64,000 nucleotides of DNA from Bog-756 sp963769905. GTDB lineage: Bacteria; Actinomycetota; Acidimicrobiia; Acidimicrobiales; RAAP-2. A program made the translations under genes and the position numbers. Below the pieces are notes generated by a model, which was not told where the DNA came from, did no database searches, and saw only the letters and a program-made list of their open reading frames with translations. This document shows, one piece after another, positions 50,172 through 59,918 of this stretch. The stretch lies in the NCBI GenBank assembly GCA_963769905.1, contig CAVYNG010000002.1, positions 558,001 through 622,000 of the forward strand, given 5' to 3'. Positions within the stretch are counted from its first letter, which is position 1. Each line of letters starts with the position of its first letter.

Positions 50172-51959
50172 GTGCTCCCCGTCGACCGCATCCGCAACTT
50201 CTCGATCATCAGCCATGTCGACCACGGGAAGTCCACACTCTCCGACCGGGTCCTCGAACTGACCGCCGCGGTCGACCCGCGCCTCATGCGCGAGCAATTC
50301 CTCGACTCGATGGACATCGAACGGGAACGCGGGATCACCATCAAGGCCCAGAACGTGCGGGTGTCGTGGAAGGAGCACGTCCTCCACCTCATCGACACCC
50401 CGGGTCACGTCGACTTCGGTTACGAGGTGAGCCGCTCGCTCGCGGCATGCGAAGGGGCGGTCCTGCTGGTGGACGCCTCGCAGGGAATCCAGGCCCAGAC
50501 CCTCGCCAACTGCTACCAGGCCATCGACAACGACCTCGAGATCGTGGCGGTGCTCAACAAGATCGACCTGCCGGCCGCCGACCCGGCACGGTACGCCGCC
50601 GAGATCGACCAGGTGCTCGGTATCGACGCCTCGGAGATCCTGCGCATCTCGGCCAAGACGGGGGAGGGGGTGGCCGAACTGCTCGACGCGGTCGTGGCCC
50701 GGGTTCCCGCGCCCGCCGGCGATGCGGACGCGCCGCTCCGCGCTCTCATCTTCGACTCCGCCTACGACCAGTACCGAGGCGTGGTGAGCTCGATCCGGGT
50801 GATGGAGGGAACCGTCTCGGCGACCGACCGCCTCCGGTTCATGCAGGCGGGCAACGACCACGACATCGAGGAGATCGGCGTGAGGACCCCCGCGACGGTC
50901 CCGGTCGACGAGCTCGGACCGGGCGAGGTGGGGTACCTCATCGCCGGGATCAAGGACGTCGCCGGGGCGCGTTCGGGCGAAACGGTGACCTCGGCCCGAC
51001 GACCCGCCGCCGAGGCCCTCGCCGGCTATCGCGACCCGAAGCCGATGGTCTTCTGCGGCCTCTTCCCCATCGACGGGGACGAGCTGCCCGACCTTCGCGA
51101 TGCACTCGAGAAGCTCCGGCTCAACGACGCGAGCGTCACCTACGAGCCCGAGTCGTCGCGTGCGCTCGGCTTCGGGTTCCGCTGCGGCTTCCTCGGCCTG
51201 CTCCACATGGAGATCGTCCGTGAGCGGCTCGAGCGGGAGTTCGACCTCTCGCTCATCGCGACCGCGCCGTCGGTCGCCTACCGGGCCTTTCTCTCCAACG
51301 GAACGGAGGTCGACGTCGACAATCCGAGCGAGCTGCCCGAGCCGAGCATGCTCGACCACGTCGACGAGCCGATGCTGACCGCGACGGTGCTCACTCCGGC
51401 CGAGTACACGGGCACCGTCATGGATCTCTGCCAAAGTCGCCGTGCCGAGCTGGTGAAGATGGAGTACCTCTCGCCGGAGCGGGTGGAGTTCGTCTACACG
51501 ATCCCGCTCGCCGAAGTAGTCGTCAATTTCTTCGATCAGTTGAAGAGCCGGACCAAGGGGTATGCGAGCCTCGACTACGAACCGGCGGGCTACCTCACCT
51601 CGGATCTCGTCAAGGTCGACCTCTTGATCAACCATGTTCCGGTCGACGCCTTCTCGACGATCGTCCACCGGGCGCAGGCGGCCGCGTACGGTCGCCGCAC
51701 CACGGAGAAGCTGCGGGAGCTGATCCCGCGCCAGCTCTTCGACGTGCCGATCCAGGCCGCGGTCGGAGGCCGCATCGTCTCCCGCGAGACGGTCAAGGCC
51801 CGGCGCAAGGACGTGCTGGCCAAGTGCTACGGCGGCGACATCACCCGGAAGAGGAAGCTGCTCGAGAGGCAGAAGGAAGGCAAGAAGAAGATGAAGAACA
51901 TCGGCCGGGTCGAGGTCCCCCAGGAGGCATTTGTGTCCGCGCTCCGCCTCGACGAGTGA
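50172..51959 (+). CDS. lepA: Elongation factor 4 (LepA)
   Basis: About 595 residues from GTG at 50172. ISHVDHGKSTLSDR is the G1 P-loop, RGITIKAQ G2, DTPGHVDF G3, NKIDLP G4 and SAKTG G5 of a translational GTPase. GYASLDYEPAGYLTSDLVKVDLLINHVPVDAFSTIVH and the basic C-terminal domain KCYGGDITRKRKLLERQKEGKKKMK are specific to LepA. ATG at 50109 would add 21 residues; the GTG was favoured because TACGCT ends 9 bases before it. Confidence 0.95.
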   Translation: MLPVDRIRNFSIISHVDHGKSTLSDRVLELTAAVDPRLMREQFLDSMDIERERGITIKAQNVRVSWKEHVLHLIDTPGHVDFGYEVSRSLAACEGAVLLVDASQGIQAQTLANCYQAIDNDLEIVAVLNKIDLPAADPARYAAEIDQVLGIDASEILRISAKTGEGVAELLDAVVARVPAPAGDADAPLRALIFDSAYDQYRGVVSSIRVMEGTVSATDRLRFMQAGNDHDIEEIGVRTPATVPVDELGPGEVGYLIAGIKDVAGARSGETVTSARRPAAEALAGYRDPKPMVFCGLFPIDGDELPDLRDALEKLRLNDASVTYEPESSRALGFGFRCGFLGLLHMEIVRERLEREFDLSLIATAPSVAYRAFLSNGTEVDVDNPSELPEPSMLDHVDEPMLTATVLTPAEYTGTVMDLCQSRRAELVKMEYLSPERVEFVYTIPLAEVVVNFFDQLKSRTKGYASLDYEPAGYLTSDLVKVDLLINHVPVDAFSTIVHRAQAAAYGRRTTEKLRELIPRQLFDVPIQAAVGGRIVSRETVKARRKDVLAKCYGGDITRKRKLLERQKEGKKKMKNIGRVEVPQEAFVSALRLDE

Positions 51960-52945
51960 TGCCGGACGGTGCAGGAGACCGGTCGGGTGACGACGGCGAC
52001 CTGCGGACGCGGGTGCTGGAGCACGCAGGCCGGCTCAGCCGCCGGATCACTCCTTCCCGCACGAAGTCCCGGGCGGGAAGGGCGCTCGCTTACCTTTTGG
52101 GCGATCCGGCGCGGGTGAGCTGCGACGTCGACGGGGTCGAGCTCGTCCTGCGACCGGCTGACCGGACCGCCGGGGCCGCATTCTGGAACGGCGAGTACGA
52201 CGATCAATTGGTGGCGCTGCTCGGCGCCCTGCTCGAGGACTCGACGGTCTTTGCCGACGTCGGTGCCAACGTCGGCCTGATCGGTCTCCGGATCGCGAGC
52301 CGGCTCCGGAAGTTGTGGCCGGCCGAGTCACCGGGCGCCGGCCGTCGCGGGCAGGTGCAGCTGTTCGAACCGGTTCCGGCAAATGTCGCTCTCATCGAGG
52401 CGTCGCTTGCCCGGAACCCCGAACTGGACGAGTTCGCCGTCGTCCTCCCGCTCGGCCTGTCCGACTCCGCGACGCGGCTGGCGCTCCATGTCGAGGGAAG
52501 GGGGAACCGCAGTGGCAACGCCGCACTGAAGGAACGGCCGGGGTCCGGGCGTGGGCGCACCACCGTCTGGGCCGAGTTCGGCAGGCTCGACGACGTCTTG
52601 GAGTCGCAGCAGCTCCCGGCACCGACGCTGATGAAGCTCGACGTCGAGGGGGCGGAGCTGGCGTGCCTCCGGGGAGCGGTCTCGACCATCCGGCGCCATC
52701 GACCGATCATCTTCGGCGAGTTCAACACCGACCTCATGCCCATCTACGGGTCCTCCTTCCTCGACGCCTGGGCGCTACTCGAGCCGAACGGCTATCGCAT
52801 CTTCCGCTTCGACGGCCCGACCCTGCTCCGCCAGACGATCCCGCGGGCGAAACTCGGAGACGTCCTGCTCGTCCCTGTGGACCGGCTCCCCGCGGTCCGC
52901 GAGCAGCTCCTCCCTACCGGCATCGAACTCTGCGCCGACTCCTGA
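51959..52945 (+). CDS. FkbM-family methyltransferase
   Basis: 328 residues; the ATG overlaps the lepA stop by one base (TGATG). STVFADVGANVGLIGLRIASRL is the SAM-binding motif I, QLFEPVPANVALIEASL the post-I acid region, and TLMKLDVEGAELACLRGA the FkbM signature. It would methylate a sugar or small molecule, most likely a polysaccharide residue given the Wzt/Wzm genes that follow. Confidence 0.87.
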   Translation: MPDGAGDRSGDDGDLRTRVLEHAGRLSRRITPSRTKSRAGRALAYLLGDPARVSCDVDGVELVLRPADRTAGAAFWNGEYDDQLVALLGALLEDSTVFADVGANVGLIGLRIASRLRKLWPAESPGAGRRGQVQLFEPVPANVALIEASLARNPELDEFAVVLPLGLSDSATRLALHVEGRGNRSGNAALKERPGSGRGRTTVWAEFGRLDDVLESQQLPAPTLMKLDVEGAELACLRGAVSTIRRHRPIIFGEFNTDLMPIYGSSFLDAWALLEPNGYRIFRFDGPTLLRQTIPRAKLGDVLLVPVDRLPAVREQLLPTGIELCADS

Positions 52946-52949
52946 CCGA

Positions 52950-52982
52950 GCCGAGGAGATGCCGAGGAGATGCCGAGGAGAT
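52950..52982 (+). repeat. Three tandem copies of an 11-bp unit
   Basis: GCCGAGGAGAT is repeated three times without mismatch (52950-52960, 52961-52971, 52972-52982), between the methyltransferase gene and the wzt promoter. It may be a slippage product or a binding site. Confidence 0.8.
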
Positions 52983-53018
52983 ACAGAATGCGAACGGCCC
53001 GCGTCTAACGTATCGACG

Positions 53019-54236
53019 ATGCCCGAGACAGAATTCCCCATCTCGGTCTCGCACCTCTCGAAGACCTACCGGATCCTCCAGCGCACGGAGCAGTCGTCCT
53101 ACGCGACCGAGGCGGTCATCAAACGCCTCCGTCATGTCCGCAAGCCGAAGCAGATGGAGCAGTTCGACGCGCTCCACGACGTCAGCTTCAAGGTGGACTG
53201 GGGTCAAGTCGTCGGCATCATCGGCCGTAACGGGGCGGGGAAGAGCACTCTGCTCAAGATCATCAACCGGATCACCGCGCCCACCATGGGCCGCATCGAG
53301 CTCGGCGGGCGGGTCGGCAGCCTGCTCGAGGTCGGGACCGGCTTCCATCCCGAGCTGACCGGCCGGGAGAACGTGTACCTGAACGGCACGCTGCTCGGGA
53401 TGCGCCGCAAGGAGATCCGCGAGCGCTTCGACGCGATCGTCGCCTTCGCCGGCGTGGAGAAGTTCCTCGATACCCAGGTCAAGCGGTTCTCGACGGGCAT
53501 GTACATCCGATTGGCGTTCGCAGTGGCCGCCCATCTCGACAGCGAGATCCTCCTCGTCGACGAGGTGCTGGCGGTCGGCGACTCCGACTTCCAGGCCAAG
53601 TGCCTTCGCAAGATGCGCGAGGTCGCCCGCGACGGGCGCACAGTGGTGCTGGTGAGCCACCAACTCCAGACCGTCTCGGATCTCTGCAACTCGGCGCTCT
53701 ATCTCGATTCGGGACGCCTCGTCCTCCAGGGCACCGTCGAGGAGGCGATGGAGGAGTACAAGCGCAGCTTCGCCCGCTCGGCCCCGCTCCACACCGAGCC
53801 GACCTACCGCCCGGGCACCGGCGAGATCCGGATCAAGGAGGCGACCGTCCTCCAGGACATCACCAAGCCCGCCGACGAACTGGTCGTGGAGTTCACGATC
53901 GGCGCGAGCCCTGGTTTCGGGAACCGGTACCACCTGTCGGCCTTCGTGAACAACGAGGACGGCATGGTCATCGCCCAGTGCGACTCCCGGGTGGTCGACT
54001 TCTGGCTCGACCCGGCGACGGACAACGAGGGCCGGCTCAGGATCCGGACGCCGTGGCTCAAACCGGGTGCCTACACCGTCGACCTGTTCGTCTATGCGGG
54101 TGGCCGTGCCACGGACATCTGGGAGCAGGCCTGTCACTTCCAGGTCCTGCCCGTGAGCCCCTACCGGAGCCCGACCACGCCGGACGGCACCGACCGGGGC
54201 GTGGTGTTCCCGGATTTCGACTACTCGCAGAACTGA
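53019..54236 (+). CDS. wzt: ABC exporter ATPase for polysaccharide (Wzt-like)
   Basis: 405 residues. Walker A GRNGAGKST (69-77), the signature region with VKRFSTGMYIRLAFA, Walker B ILLVDEVLAVGD and the H-loop VLVSHQ are complete. GSLLEVGTGFHPELTGRENVYLNG is typical of O-antigen or teichoic acid exporters. The C-terminal 150 residues form a beta-sandwich like the carbohydrate-binding domain of Wzt. TAACGT lies 7 bases before the ATG (leaderless). It pairs with the permease 3 bases downstream. Confidence 0.93.
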   Translation: MPETEFPISVSHLSKTYRILQRTEQSSYATEAVIKRLRHVRKPKQMEQFDALHDVSFKVDWGQVVGIIGRNGAGKSTLLKIINRITAPTMGRIELGGRVGSLLEVGTGFHPELTGRENVYLNGTLLGMRRKEIRERFDAIVAFAGVEKFLDTQVKRFSTGMYIRLAFAVAAHLDSEILLVDEVLAVGDSDFQAKCLRKMREVARDGRTVVLVSHQLQTVSDLCNSALYLDSGRLVLQGTVEEAMEEYKRSFARSAPLHTEPTYRPGTGEIRIKEATVLQDITKPADELVVEFTIGASPGFGNRYHLSAFVNNEDGMVIAQCDSRVVDFWLDPATDNEGRLRIRTPWLKPGAYTVDLFVYAGGRATDIWEQACHFQVLPVSPYRSPTTPDGTDRGVVFPDFDYSQN

Positions 54237-54239
54237 CGT

Positions 54240-55046
54240 ATGGCCCGGATCGTCATCACCCCTCCGAGCCGCTTCTCGCTCCCCAAAGTGAGGGAGCTGT
54301 GGGAGGCCCGTGAGGTCCTCTTCCGATTCGGCGCCCGTGACGTGACGCTCCGCTACCGGCAGACCGCGCTCGGGGTGGTCTGGGTGATCCTCCAGCCGTT
54401 GCTCATCGCCGCGATCTTCGTCGTGCTCTTCAACAAGATCGCCAAGATCCCGACCCCGGTCACGCCGATCGTGTTCGTCTTCTGCGGGATGCTGGCCTGG
54501 AACCTCTTCAGCGGGATCATCGGGCGCGCCTCCACCTCTCTCGTCTCCAACCGCGAGCTGGTCTCGCGGGTCTTCTTCCCCCGCATGCTGGTGCCTCTTT
54601 CTACCTCGGTCTCCACCATCACCGACTTTTTCGTGACGATGGTGTTCCTCTTCTTGCTCCAGGCGATCTACGGGGTGGCGCCGGGTCTCGCCCTCATCCT
54701 GGCGCCGCTGTGGGCGCTGATGGTCATCCTGCTCGCGTCCGGAATCGGTCTCATTGCCGGGGCGTTGCAAGTCCGCTACCGCGACATCGCCTACGTCGTG
54801 CCATTCGCCCTGCAGGTCCTGTTGTTCGCGAGCCCGATCGGCTACCCCGTGCAGGGCAAGTACAAGCTCTTCTTCGACGTGAACCCGCTCACCTGGCTGC
54901 TCGGCGACTTCCGCTGGGCTTTCCTCAATCTCCCGGCGCCGCCCCTCTGGCAGATCATCCTCTCGATCGTCGTGCCGGTGGTCGTGTTCCTTGCCGGTTC
55001 GATCATCTTCGAGCAGATGGAGCGCAGCTTCGCCGACTACATCTGA
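54240..55046 (+). CDS. wzm: ABC-2 polysaccharide exporter permease (Wzm-like)
   Basis: A 268-residue permease with about six transmembrane helices. FRFGARDVTLRYRQTALGVVWVILQPLL is the amphipathic N-terminal signature of the Wzm/TagG family. SPIGYPV and NPLTWLLGDFRW lie in the C-terminal part. Together with Wzt it would export a lipid-linked polysaccharide. The 3' end overlaps the converging hydrolase gene by 10 bases. Confidence 0.92.
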   Translation: MARIVITPPSRFSLPKVRELWEAREVLFRFGARDVTLRYRQTALGVVWVILQPLLIAAIFVVLFNKIAKIPTPVTPIVFVFCGMLAWNLFSGIIGRASTSLVSNRELVSRVFFPRMLVPLSTSVSTITDFFVTMVFLFLLQAIYGVAPGLALILAPLWALMVILLASGIGLIAGALQVRYRDIAYVVPFALQVLLFASPIGYPVQGKYKLFFDVNPLTWLLGDFRWAFLNLPAPPLWQIILSIVVPVVVFLAGSIIFEQMERSFADYI

Positions 55047-56815
55047 GGGTCGTCCGACCAGTCGGGGCGGCGGACCGCCTTGCGCCGATCGCGACCGCAT
55101 CGGGAGAGCACCCAATCGGTGAGCAGCACCGTCGCCCGCTCCTTCCCGCCCTGTGTGTACAGCGAGTGGTCGCGGCCGGGCACTCGGTCGACCATCAGCA
55201 AACCGCGGCGTCGCAGTCGACGTCGGACGATCGACCAGTAGAACGACGGTTCGAACTGGACCGAGTCGTGCTCGTTGACGATGACCAGTACCGGTGTGCC
55301 ACGCCGGGCCACCTGCGCGACCGGTCCGTTCGGCGAGCGGGTGACCCAGAATTGCAGGCTGGCGCGCCAGAGCCAGCGGGCAACCCGTCCGTGCTTGATC
55401 GCGACGTGACGCAGTGCTGCCGGCATCGGCCGGTAGGCGCGCCGCCGCGCATCGATCGCTCCCTCGTCCTGCTCGGGCACCCAGCCCGCGAGTCCGGGGT
55501 TGATGGTGGCGACTCCGAAGGGGTGGAGCCGGAGGGCTCCTTCGATCGCGTGGTAGCCCCCCGAGGAGAGCCCGACGAGGACCAGACCGGCCGCGTCCGG
55601 CTCACCGAGTGCCGCCGCGACGTCCGACAGGTCGTCGATCGCGTCGGGGGGTTTCGGGATGTTGCGCGGCCGCCCGGGTCGACCGAACGTCTCGCCGATG
55701 CCGTCGAAGTCCACCCGGACCGAGCGGAGCCCGGCGGCTGCGAACCGGCGTGCCAGCGTCACCCAGAGCCGGCCGGGGCCCGCGTGGTCGAGGGCACCCG
55801 CCGGAAGGAACACCACGGTCGGCCCGGCGTCCTCCGCCTCCGAACCCTCGGGCTCCGCGGCCATCCCGAAGAGCGCGTGCGGGCCGAGCCAGAGAGGGCG
55901 CTCGCGCACGGCCGGCGTGCCCTCTGCACTCACCCGCGCGGACTCATCGGTGGCGGGGGGATGAATCCTCGTCGGTGCGCCGTCGAGGCGCGCCCGCGTC
56001 CACGCCACCACCCGGTCGACGGCTGCCGCCGGTAGCACGGTCATGTCGGGCGGCACGTCGAGCAGCTCGGGCTGGCCGGTGACCTCCTCCCACTCCACCT
56101 CGGCTGCCGCGAACCGCTCGCGCGCGCCGCGCATGGCTCGGTCACCTGCCCGGGCGAGCACCAAGGCGTGCGGGGCCGGGACCGGACCGAGCTCGAGCGA
56201 GGTGAGCTCGGCCACGGTCTCCTTGCCGTAGCGATAGGCCGGTCCGACCACCGAGCCGTCGCCGGGTTGGGCCGCGCCATACCCCGCAGCGAGCAGCGTC
56301 TGCTCGATGCGGAAGAAGGACCGGCCGGTCGCGTAGGGGTCCCAGAGCACCAGACCGTCGACCGTGGTGCCCGCGGCCACCGCCTCGGCCGCCAGCAGGG
56401 TGCCCATCCGCATGCCGACCAACACGACACGTTCAGGCCCGAGAGTGCGAGCGAACGAGACCGCTGCGTCGATGTCACCCAGCCATTCCTCGAGGCGTCC
56501 GGGATCCTCGAGCGCTCCCGCCGAGTCTCCGGTCCCCGTGTAGTCGAAGCGCACGCACGCGACACCGGCTTCGGCGAGCCGCTGTGCCGCGGACTGGATC
56601 GCCCAGAGGGCGTTGTTGCTCTCGTGGCCGAGCGGCGCGCAGAAGACGGCGACGCCTGATGCCTCTCCGCGGTCGGGGAGGTGGAGCCAGCCGGAGAGCG
56701 GACGTGAGTCGGTGCGAAACCAACAGTGAGCAGCCCTCACGCGGGCCCGTCCCCCGCGAGGGCGCGTCCTGCGATCCACTCCGGTCGTCGCGCGTCCATC
56801 GTTCCCCCGCGGCAC
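55037..56815 (-). CDS. Tandem alpha/beta-hydrolase protein
   Basis: A 592-residue protein with two hydrolase domains. The first (about 30-290) has FDYTGTGDSAG and the nucleophile elbow reads VGMRMGTL, with Arg where a Ser would be expected; exosortase-associated hydrolase 2-like proteins have a similar GLRLG. The second (about 310-590) has FDFDGIGE-type motif and GLSSGGYHAIEG with the nucleophile Ser, and HSLY near the end may supply the His. So only the second domain should be catalytic in the usual way. It is convergent with wzm and probably modifies surface polymers. Confidence 0.8.
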   Translation of the reverse strand: MPRGNDGRATTGVDRRTRPRGGRARVRAAHCWFRTDSRPLSGWLHLPDRGEASGVAVFCAPLGHESNNALWAIQSAAQRLAEAGVACVRFDYTGTGDSAGALEDPGRLEEWLGDIDAAVSFARTLGPERVVLVGMRMGTLLAAEAVAAGTTVDGLVLWDPYATGRSFFRIEQTLLAAGYGAAQPGDGSVVGPAYRYGKETVAELTSLELGPVPAPHALVLARAGDRAMRGARERFAAAEVEWEEVTGQPELLDVPPDMTVLPAAAVDRVVAWTRARLDGAPTRIHPPATDESARVSAEGTPAVRERPLWLGPHALFGMAAEPEGSEAEDAGPTVVFLPAGALDHAGPGRLWVTLARRFAAAGLRSVRVDFDGIGETFGRPGRPRNIPKPPDAIDDLSDVAAALGEPDAAGLVLVGLSSGGYHAIEGALRLHPFGVATINPGLAGWVPEQDEGAIDARRRAYRPMPAALRHVAIKHGRVARWLWRASLQFWVTRSPNGPVAQVARRGTPVLVIVNEHDSVQFEPSFYWSIVRRRLRRRGLLMVDRVPGRDHSLYTQGGKERATVLLTDWVLSRCGRDRRKAVRRPDWSDDPQM

Positions 56816-56837
56816 GGCGTGTACCTTCTGTGGCGCA

Positions 56838-57761
56838 ATGGCCGAAATCCCTTCACCTGCGAGGGCACCGTCACCCCCGGACGGTGTGGCTTCGCGGCGG
56901 TTTGGAGCATACGTCCTGCTCGCCGATCCGGCGTACCTTCGGGAGAGCCTCCTGTCGTACTACGACATCGTCGACACGATCGTGATCGCCTACGACCACG
57001 ACGCGGTGAGCTGGACCGGCGAACGCCTCGACCTCGAGCCCTGCCTGTCGCTGGTCGAGCGACTCGACCGCGACCACAAGATCCGTTGGTTGCCGGGTCC
57101 GTTCCACGGCGACGACAGGGAGCCCCTCGAGCACGAGACGTTCGAGCGCAACGCGGCCATCTCGGCACTCGGGGGCTCGGTGGACTGGGTCCTGCAGATC
57201 GATACCGACGAGGTCGTGGCGAGTCCTTCCCGACTGCTCGGCTCGATCATCCGGGCGGAGGCCCACGGCCTCTCGGCGGTGGAGTTCCCGGCGCGATGGC
57301 TCTACGGTCATGTCGGTGGCAGTCGGTACCTCGAGCGCTGCCGCCGGCTGTGGGGCGTCTCGGCGGGGTTCCCCGGACCGGTGGCGGTGCGCGCGGGGAC
57401 CGAGCTGCGCCTGGCCCGCCAGTGCGACGCGCCCGCGTGGCGGGTCGACTTCCGAGCTCGCAACACCGACCCGGCCCACCCCTGGCACGCCAGAGTCGAC
57501 GAGTCGATCGATCCGGACGAAGGCATCTGGCACTTCTCGTGGGTCCGGTCGCAGCAGCAGATGAGGGCGAAGGCGTCGACCTCGGGGCACGCGGCGGAGT
57601 TCGACTGGAACGTCGAAATCGACCGGTGGCTGTGGCGGTGCCGCCATCCGAGGCTGACCACGGTCGGCACGCCGTTCCGGCGGCAGCCGTCGATCGTCGG
57701 GGCGCCGACCTGGTTGCGGCTTGCCCGGCTGCCGGAGCATCTGGTGACCGCGGCCCGATGA
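56838..57761 (+). CDS. Glycosyltransferase family 2-like protein
   Basis: A 307-residue protein. FGAYVLLADPAYLRESLLSYYDIVDTIVIAYDHDAVSW and WVLQIDTDEVVASPSRLL (DxD) fit a GT2-type nucleotide-sugar fold. ARWLYGHVGGSRYLERCRRLWG is an acceptor-domain region. It is soluble, with no membrane helix. It overlaps the next transferase by ATGA. The sugar and linkage are unknown. Confidence 0.75.
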   Translation: MAEIPSPARAPSPPDGVASRRFGAYVLLADPAYLRESLLSYYDIVDTIVIAYDHDAVSWTGERLDLEPCLSLVERLDRDHKIRWLPGPFHGDDREPLEHETFERNAAISALGGSVDWVLQIDTDEVVASPSRLLGSIIRAEAHGLSAVEFPARWLYGHVGGSRYLERCRRLWGVSAGFPGPVAVRAGTELRLARQCDAPAWRVDFRARNTDPAHPWHARVDESIDPDEGIWHFSWVRSQQQMRAKASTSGHAAEFDWNVEIDRWLWRCRHPRLTTVGTPFRRQPSIVGAPTWLRLARLPEHLVTAAR

Positions 57762-58726
57762 GCGAGCCCACCGCGTCGGTGGTCGTGATCACCTACGAGC
57801 GTCCCGCGTATCTCGCCCGCTGCCTCGACCACCTCGCCGCCCAGACGACGCCACCCGTCGAGATCGTCGTGGTCGACTCGTCGCAAGGACGCGAGACGGC
57901 AGAGCTCGTCGCCGACCGGTATCCGGCCGTGCGCTACGAGGTGTGCAACGCGGGGAGCGGGGCGATGGCGACCGCGCGCGACATCGGCTACCGACGGACG
58001 ACCGGTGACGTCGTGGCATTCGTGGACGACGACGCGTTCGCCGAGCCGGAGTGGCTCGCCCAGCTGTTGGGCCACTTCGCCGACCCCTCCGTCGGGGGCG
58101 TGGGCGGGCGCCAGATCCGCGGCCAGCCGGGCGAACTGACCGAAGGGGTCGACGCCATCGGCCGGCTGCTGCCCGACGGCACGCTGACCGGTCACTTCGC
58201 GGCCGATCCGGGGCAGGCGATCGAGGTCGACCATCTGCTCGGCGCCTCGATGTCGTTCCGTCGATCGGTGATCGACGAGCTCGGCGGGATCCACGACGGC
58301 TACCGGGGAACCTGTGTCCGCGAGGAGTCCGACCTTTGTCTGAGGGTCGGCCGCGCGGGCTACCGGCTCGTCTACGAGCCGGACGCGGTGGTCGAGCACG
58401 TAGCCGCTCCCTACGCCAAAGGCCAGCGGTTCGACCTGCGCTACGCGTACTGGGCCCAGAAGAACCACTTGATCCTCCTGATGCGCATCTTCGGTGTCAC
58501 CCATCCGTTGGTGCGCCGCTACCTGGCCACTTCGGCGCACCTCACCTGGGACGAGGGCAAATCCCGGGCGGGGCGAGCGCGAGACCGGGCGCGGGACCAC
58601 GACCTTCGGGGAGCGACTTCCTCCGCAGGCGGTGGCGCGACGCGGACTGCGGCCGTCGCGGCGGCGTCGCTGACCGGCCTACTGGCCGGCGCGTCGGCCG
58701 CGCGTGCTGATCGCCGCGGCGGGTGA
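57758..58726 (+). CDS. Glycosyltransferase family 2
   Basis: A 322-residue protein. ASVVVITYERPAYLARCLDHLAAQT opens the GT-A fold. VVAFVDDDAFAEPEWLAQLL has the metal-binding DxD, and DHLLGASMSFRRSVIDELGGIHDGYRGTCVREESDLCLRVGRAGYRLVYEP is the acceptor loop with the catalytic ExD. The last 70 residues are Ala/Gly/Arg-rich. It probably adds a sugar to the exported polysaccharide. Confidence 0.88.
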   Translation: MSEPTASVVVITYERPAYLARCLDHLAAQTTPPVEIVVVDSSQGRETAELVADRYPAVRYEVCNAGSGAMATARDIGYRRTTGDVVAFVDDDAFAEPEWLAQLLGHFADPSVGGVGGRQIRGQPGELTEGVDAIGRLLPDGTLTGHFAADPGQAIEVDHLLGASMSFRRSVIDELGGIHDGYRGTCVREESDLCLRVGRAGYRLVYEPDAVVEHVAAPYAKGQRFDLRYAYWAQKNHLILLMRIFGVTHPLVRRYLATSAHLTWDEGKSRAGRARDRARDHDLRGATSSAGGGATRTAAVAAASLTGLLAGASAARADRRGG

Positions 58727-58771
58727 GACGACGGCTCACGCACCGCGGCGAACGCCGACTCGATGCCGTCG

Positions 58772-59737
58772 TCAGAGGTGCCCGAGACGTGAGGCGAGCC
58801 GGGGAGAGAGACAGGCGACCGCGGCCTTCGCGCGGGTCGGCAGCGGGTGTCCCCGATTGCGCGCAACCCCGAGACAGCGGGTCCGCGCCTCGGGGAGGCG
58901 CTCCTCGACTGCCCTCTTGGCGAAGGCCAGGTCGAGTGCGAGTGTCAATTCTCGTCGGCGAGTCGCTGCCAGCGCACGCTCTTCCTCGGACAAGTCGGTT
59001 CGGGCGAGAACTTTCTCGGTGACCGCAACGAGTCCTTCGAGAGGGAGCGTGCCCGACCGCGAAAGGCTGCCTTCTCGCACGTTGATCACGGCGTGTGGCT
59101 CGAAGTCGAGACCGGCTCGGCTCCCGGAAAGGATGAGGCGGACGAACGAGTCGTAGTCCTCGGCGCACTGCAGGGACTCGTCGTAGCCCCCCAGATCGAT
59201 CAGCCGCGTCCTCCGGAATGCCGCACAACCGCCGATGAAGTCGCGTTGGAGAATACTGAGACGCTGGTCCTCGATGTCGAACGCGGGAGATTCAAGAGTG
59301 CGGCTCGGTCCAAGGCACTGCCCGTCCTTTACCAAATAGGACGTCCGGCCGAGGACGTCGAGGTCAGGACGTTCCATCGCCATCGCGATCCATGAGTCGA
59401 CGAGTCCAGGAAGCAAGCGGTCGTCGGCATCACAGATTCCGATGAATTCTCCCGTCGCTCGATAGAGGCCGAGGTTCCGCGCTGCGGCTACACCTCGATG
59501 CTCCTGGTGGAGGAGGATGATGTCCCCGGAGAAAGGCATGAGCACTTCGTCGAGGGCATCGGTCGATCCATCGTCGCAGACAATGACCTCGTGAACGGGT
59601 GGCCGCTGTTCGAGGATGGAGCGGACCGCGGCGGCGACAAACGACGCTCCTTGGTAGACAGGCACGAGGAACGAGAACGTCGGTGGCACCGATCTCGGCC
59701 GCACCGGCGCCGCGGGCTGCGGGAATACAACCGTCAT
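58772..59737 (-). CDS. Glycosyltransferase family 2
   Basis: A 321-residue protein. FSFLVPVYQGASFVAAAVRSILEQ, VIVCDDGSTDALDEVL and FIGICDADDRLLPGLVDSW are the GT-A motifs, including the DxD. GGCAAFRRTRLIDLGGYDESLQCAEDYDSFVRL is the acceptor segment. It is opposite in direction to its neighbours, with no motif beyond GT2. Confidence 0.88.
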   Translation of the reverse strand: MTVVFPQPAAPVRPRSVPPTFSFLVPVYQGASFVAAAVRSILEQRPPVHEVIVCDDGSTDALDEVLMPFSGDIILLHQEHRGVAAARNLGLYRATGEFIGICDADDRLLPGLVDSWIAMAMERPDLDVLGRTSYLVKDGQCLGPSRTLESPAFDIEDQRLSILQRDFIGGCAAFRRTRLIDLGGYDESLQCAEDYDSFVRLILSGSRAGLDFEPHAVINVREGSLSRSGTLPLEGLVAVTEKVLARTDLSEEERALAATRRRELTLALDLAFAKRAVEERLPEARTRCLGVARNRGHPLPTRAKAAVACLSPRLASRLGHL

Positions 59738-59918
59738 CCTCCTCCTCCGGAAGGTCGGCGCTCGCTCACAATGCCCGCGGCGGCCACTGAGGGCATGCTA
59801 GCGAATCGACCCGACGCGCCACGGGCACAATTGGACGTTCCCTATCGGCCAAGATGGCGAAGGTGGCACGCGTCCGACGAGTGATGGAGATCATCCCGAC
59901 CGCCCAACGAGGGGCTGC

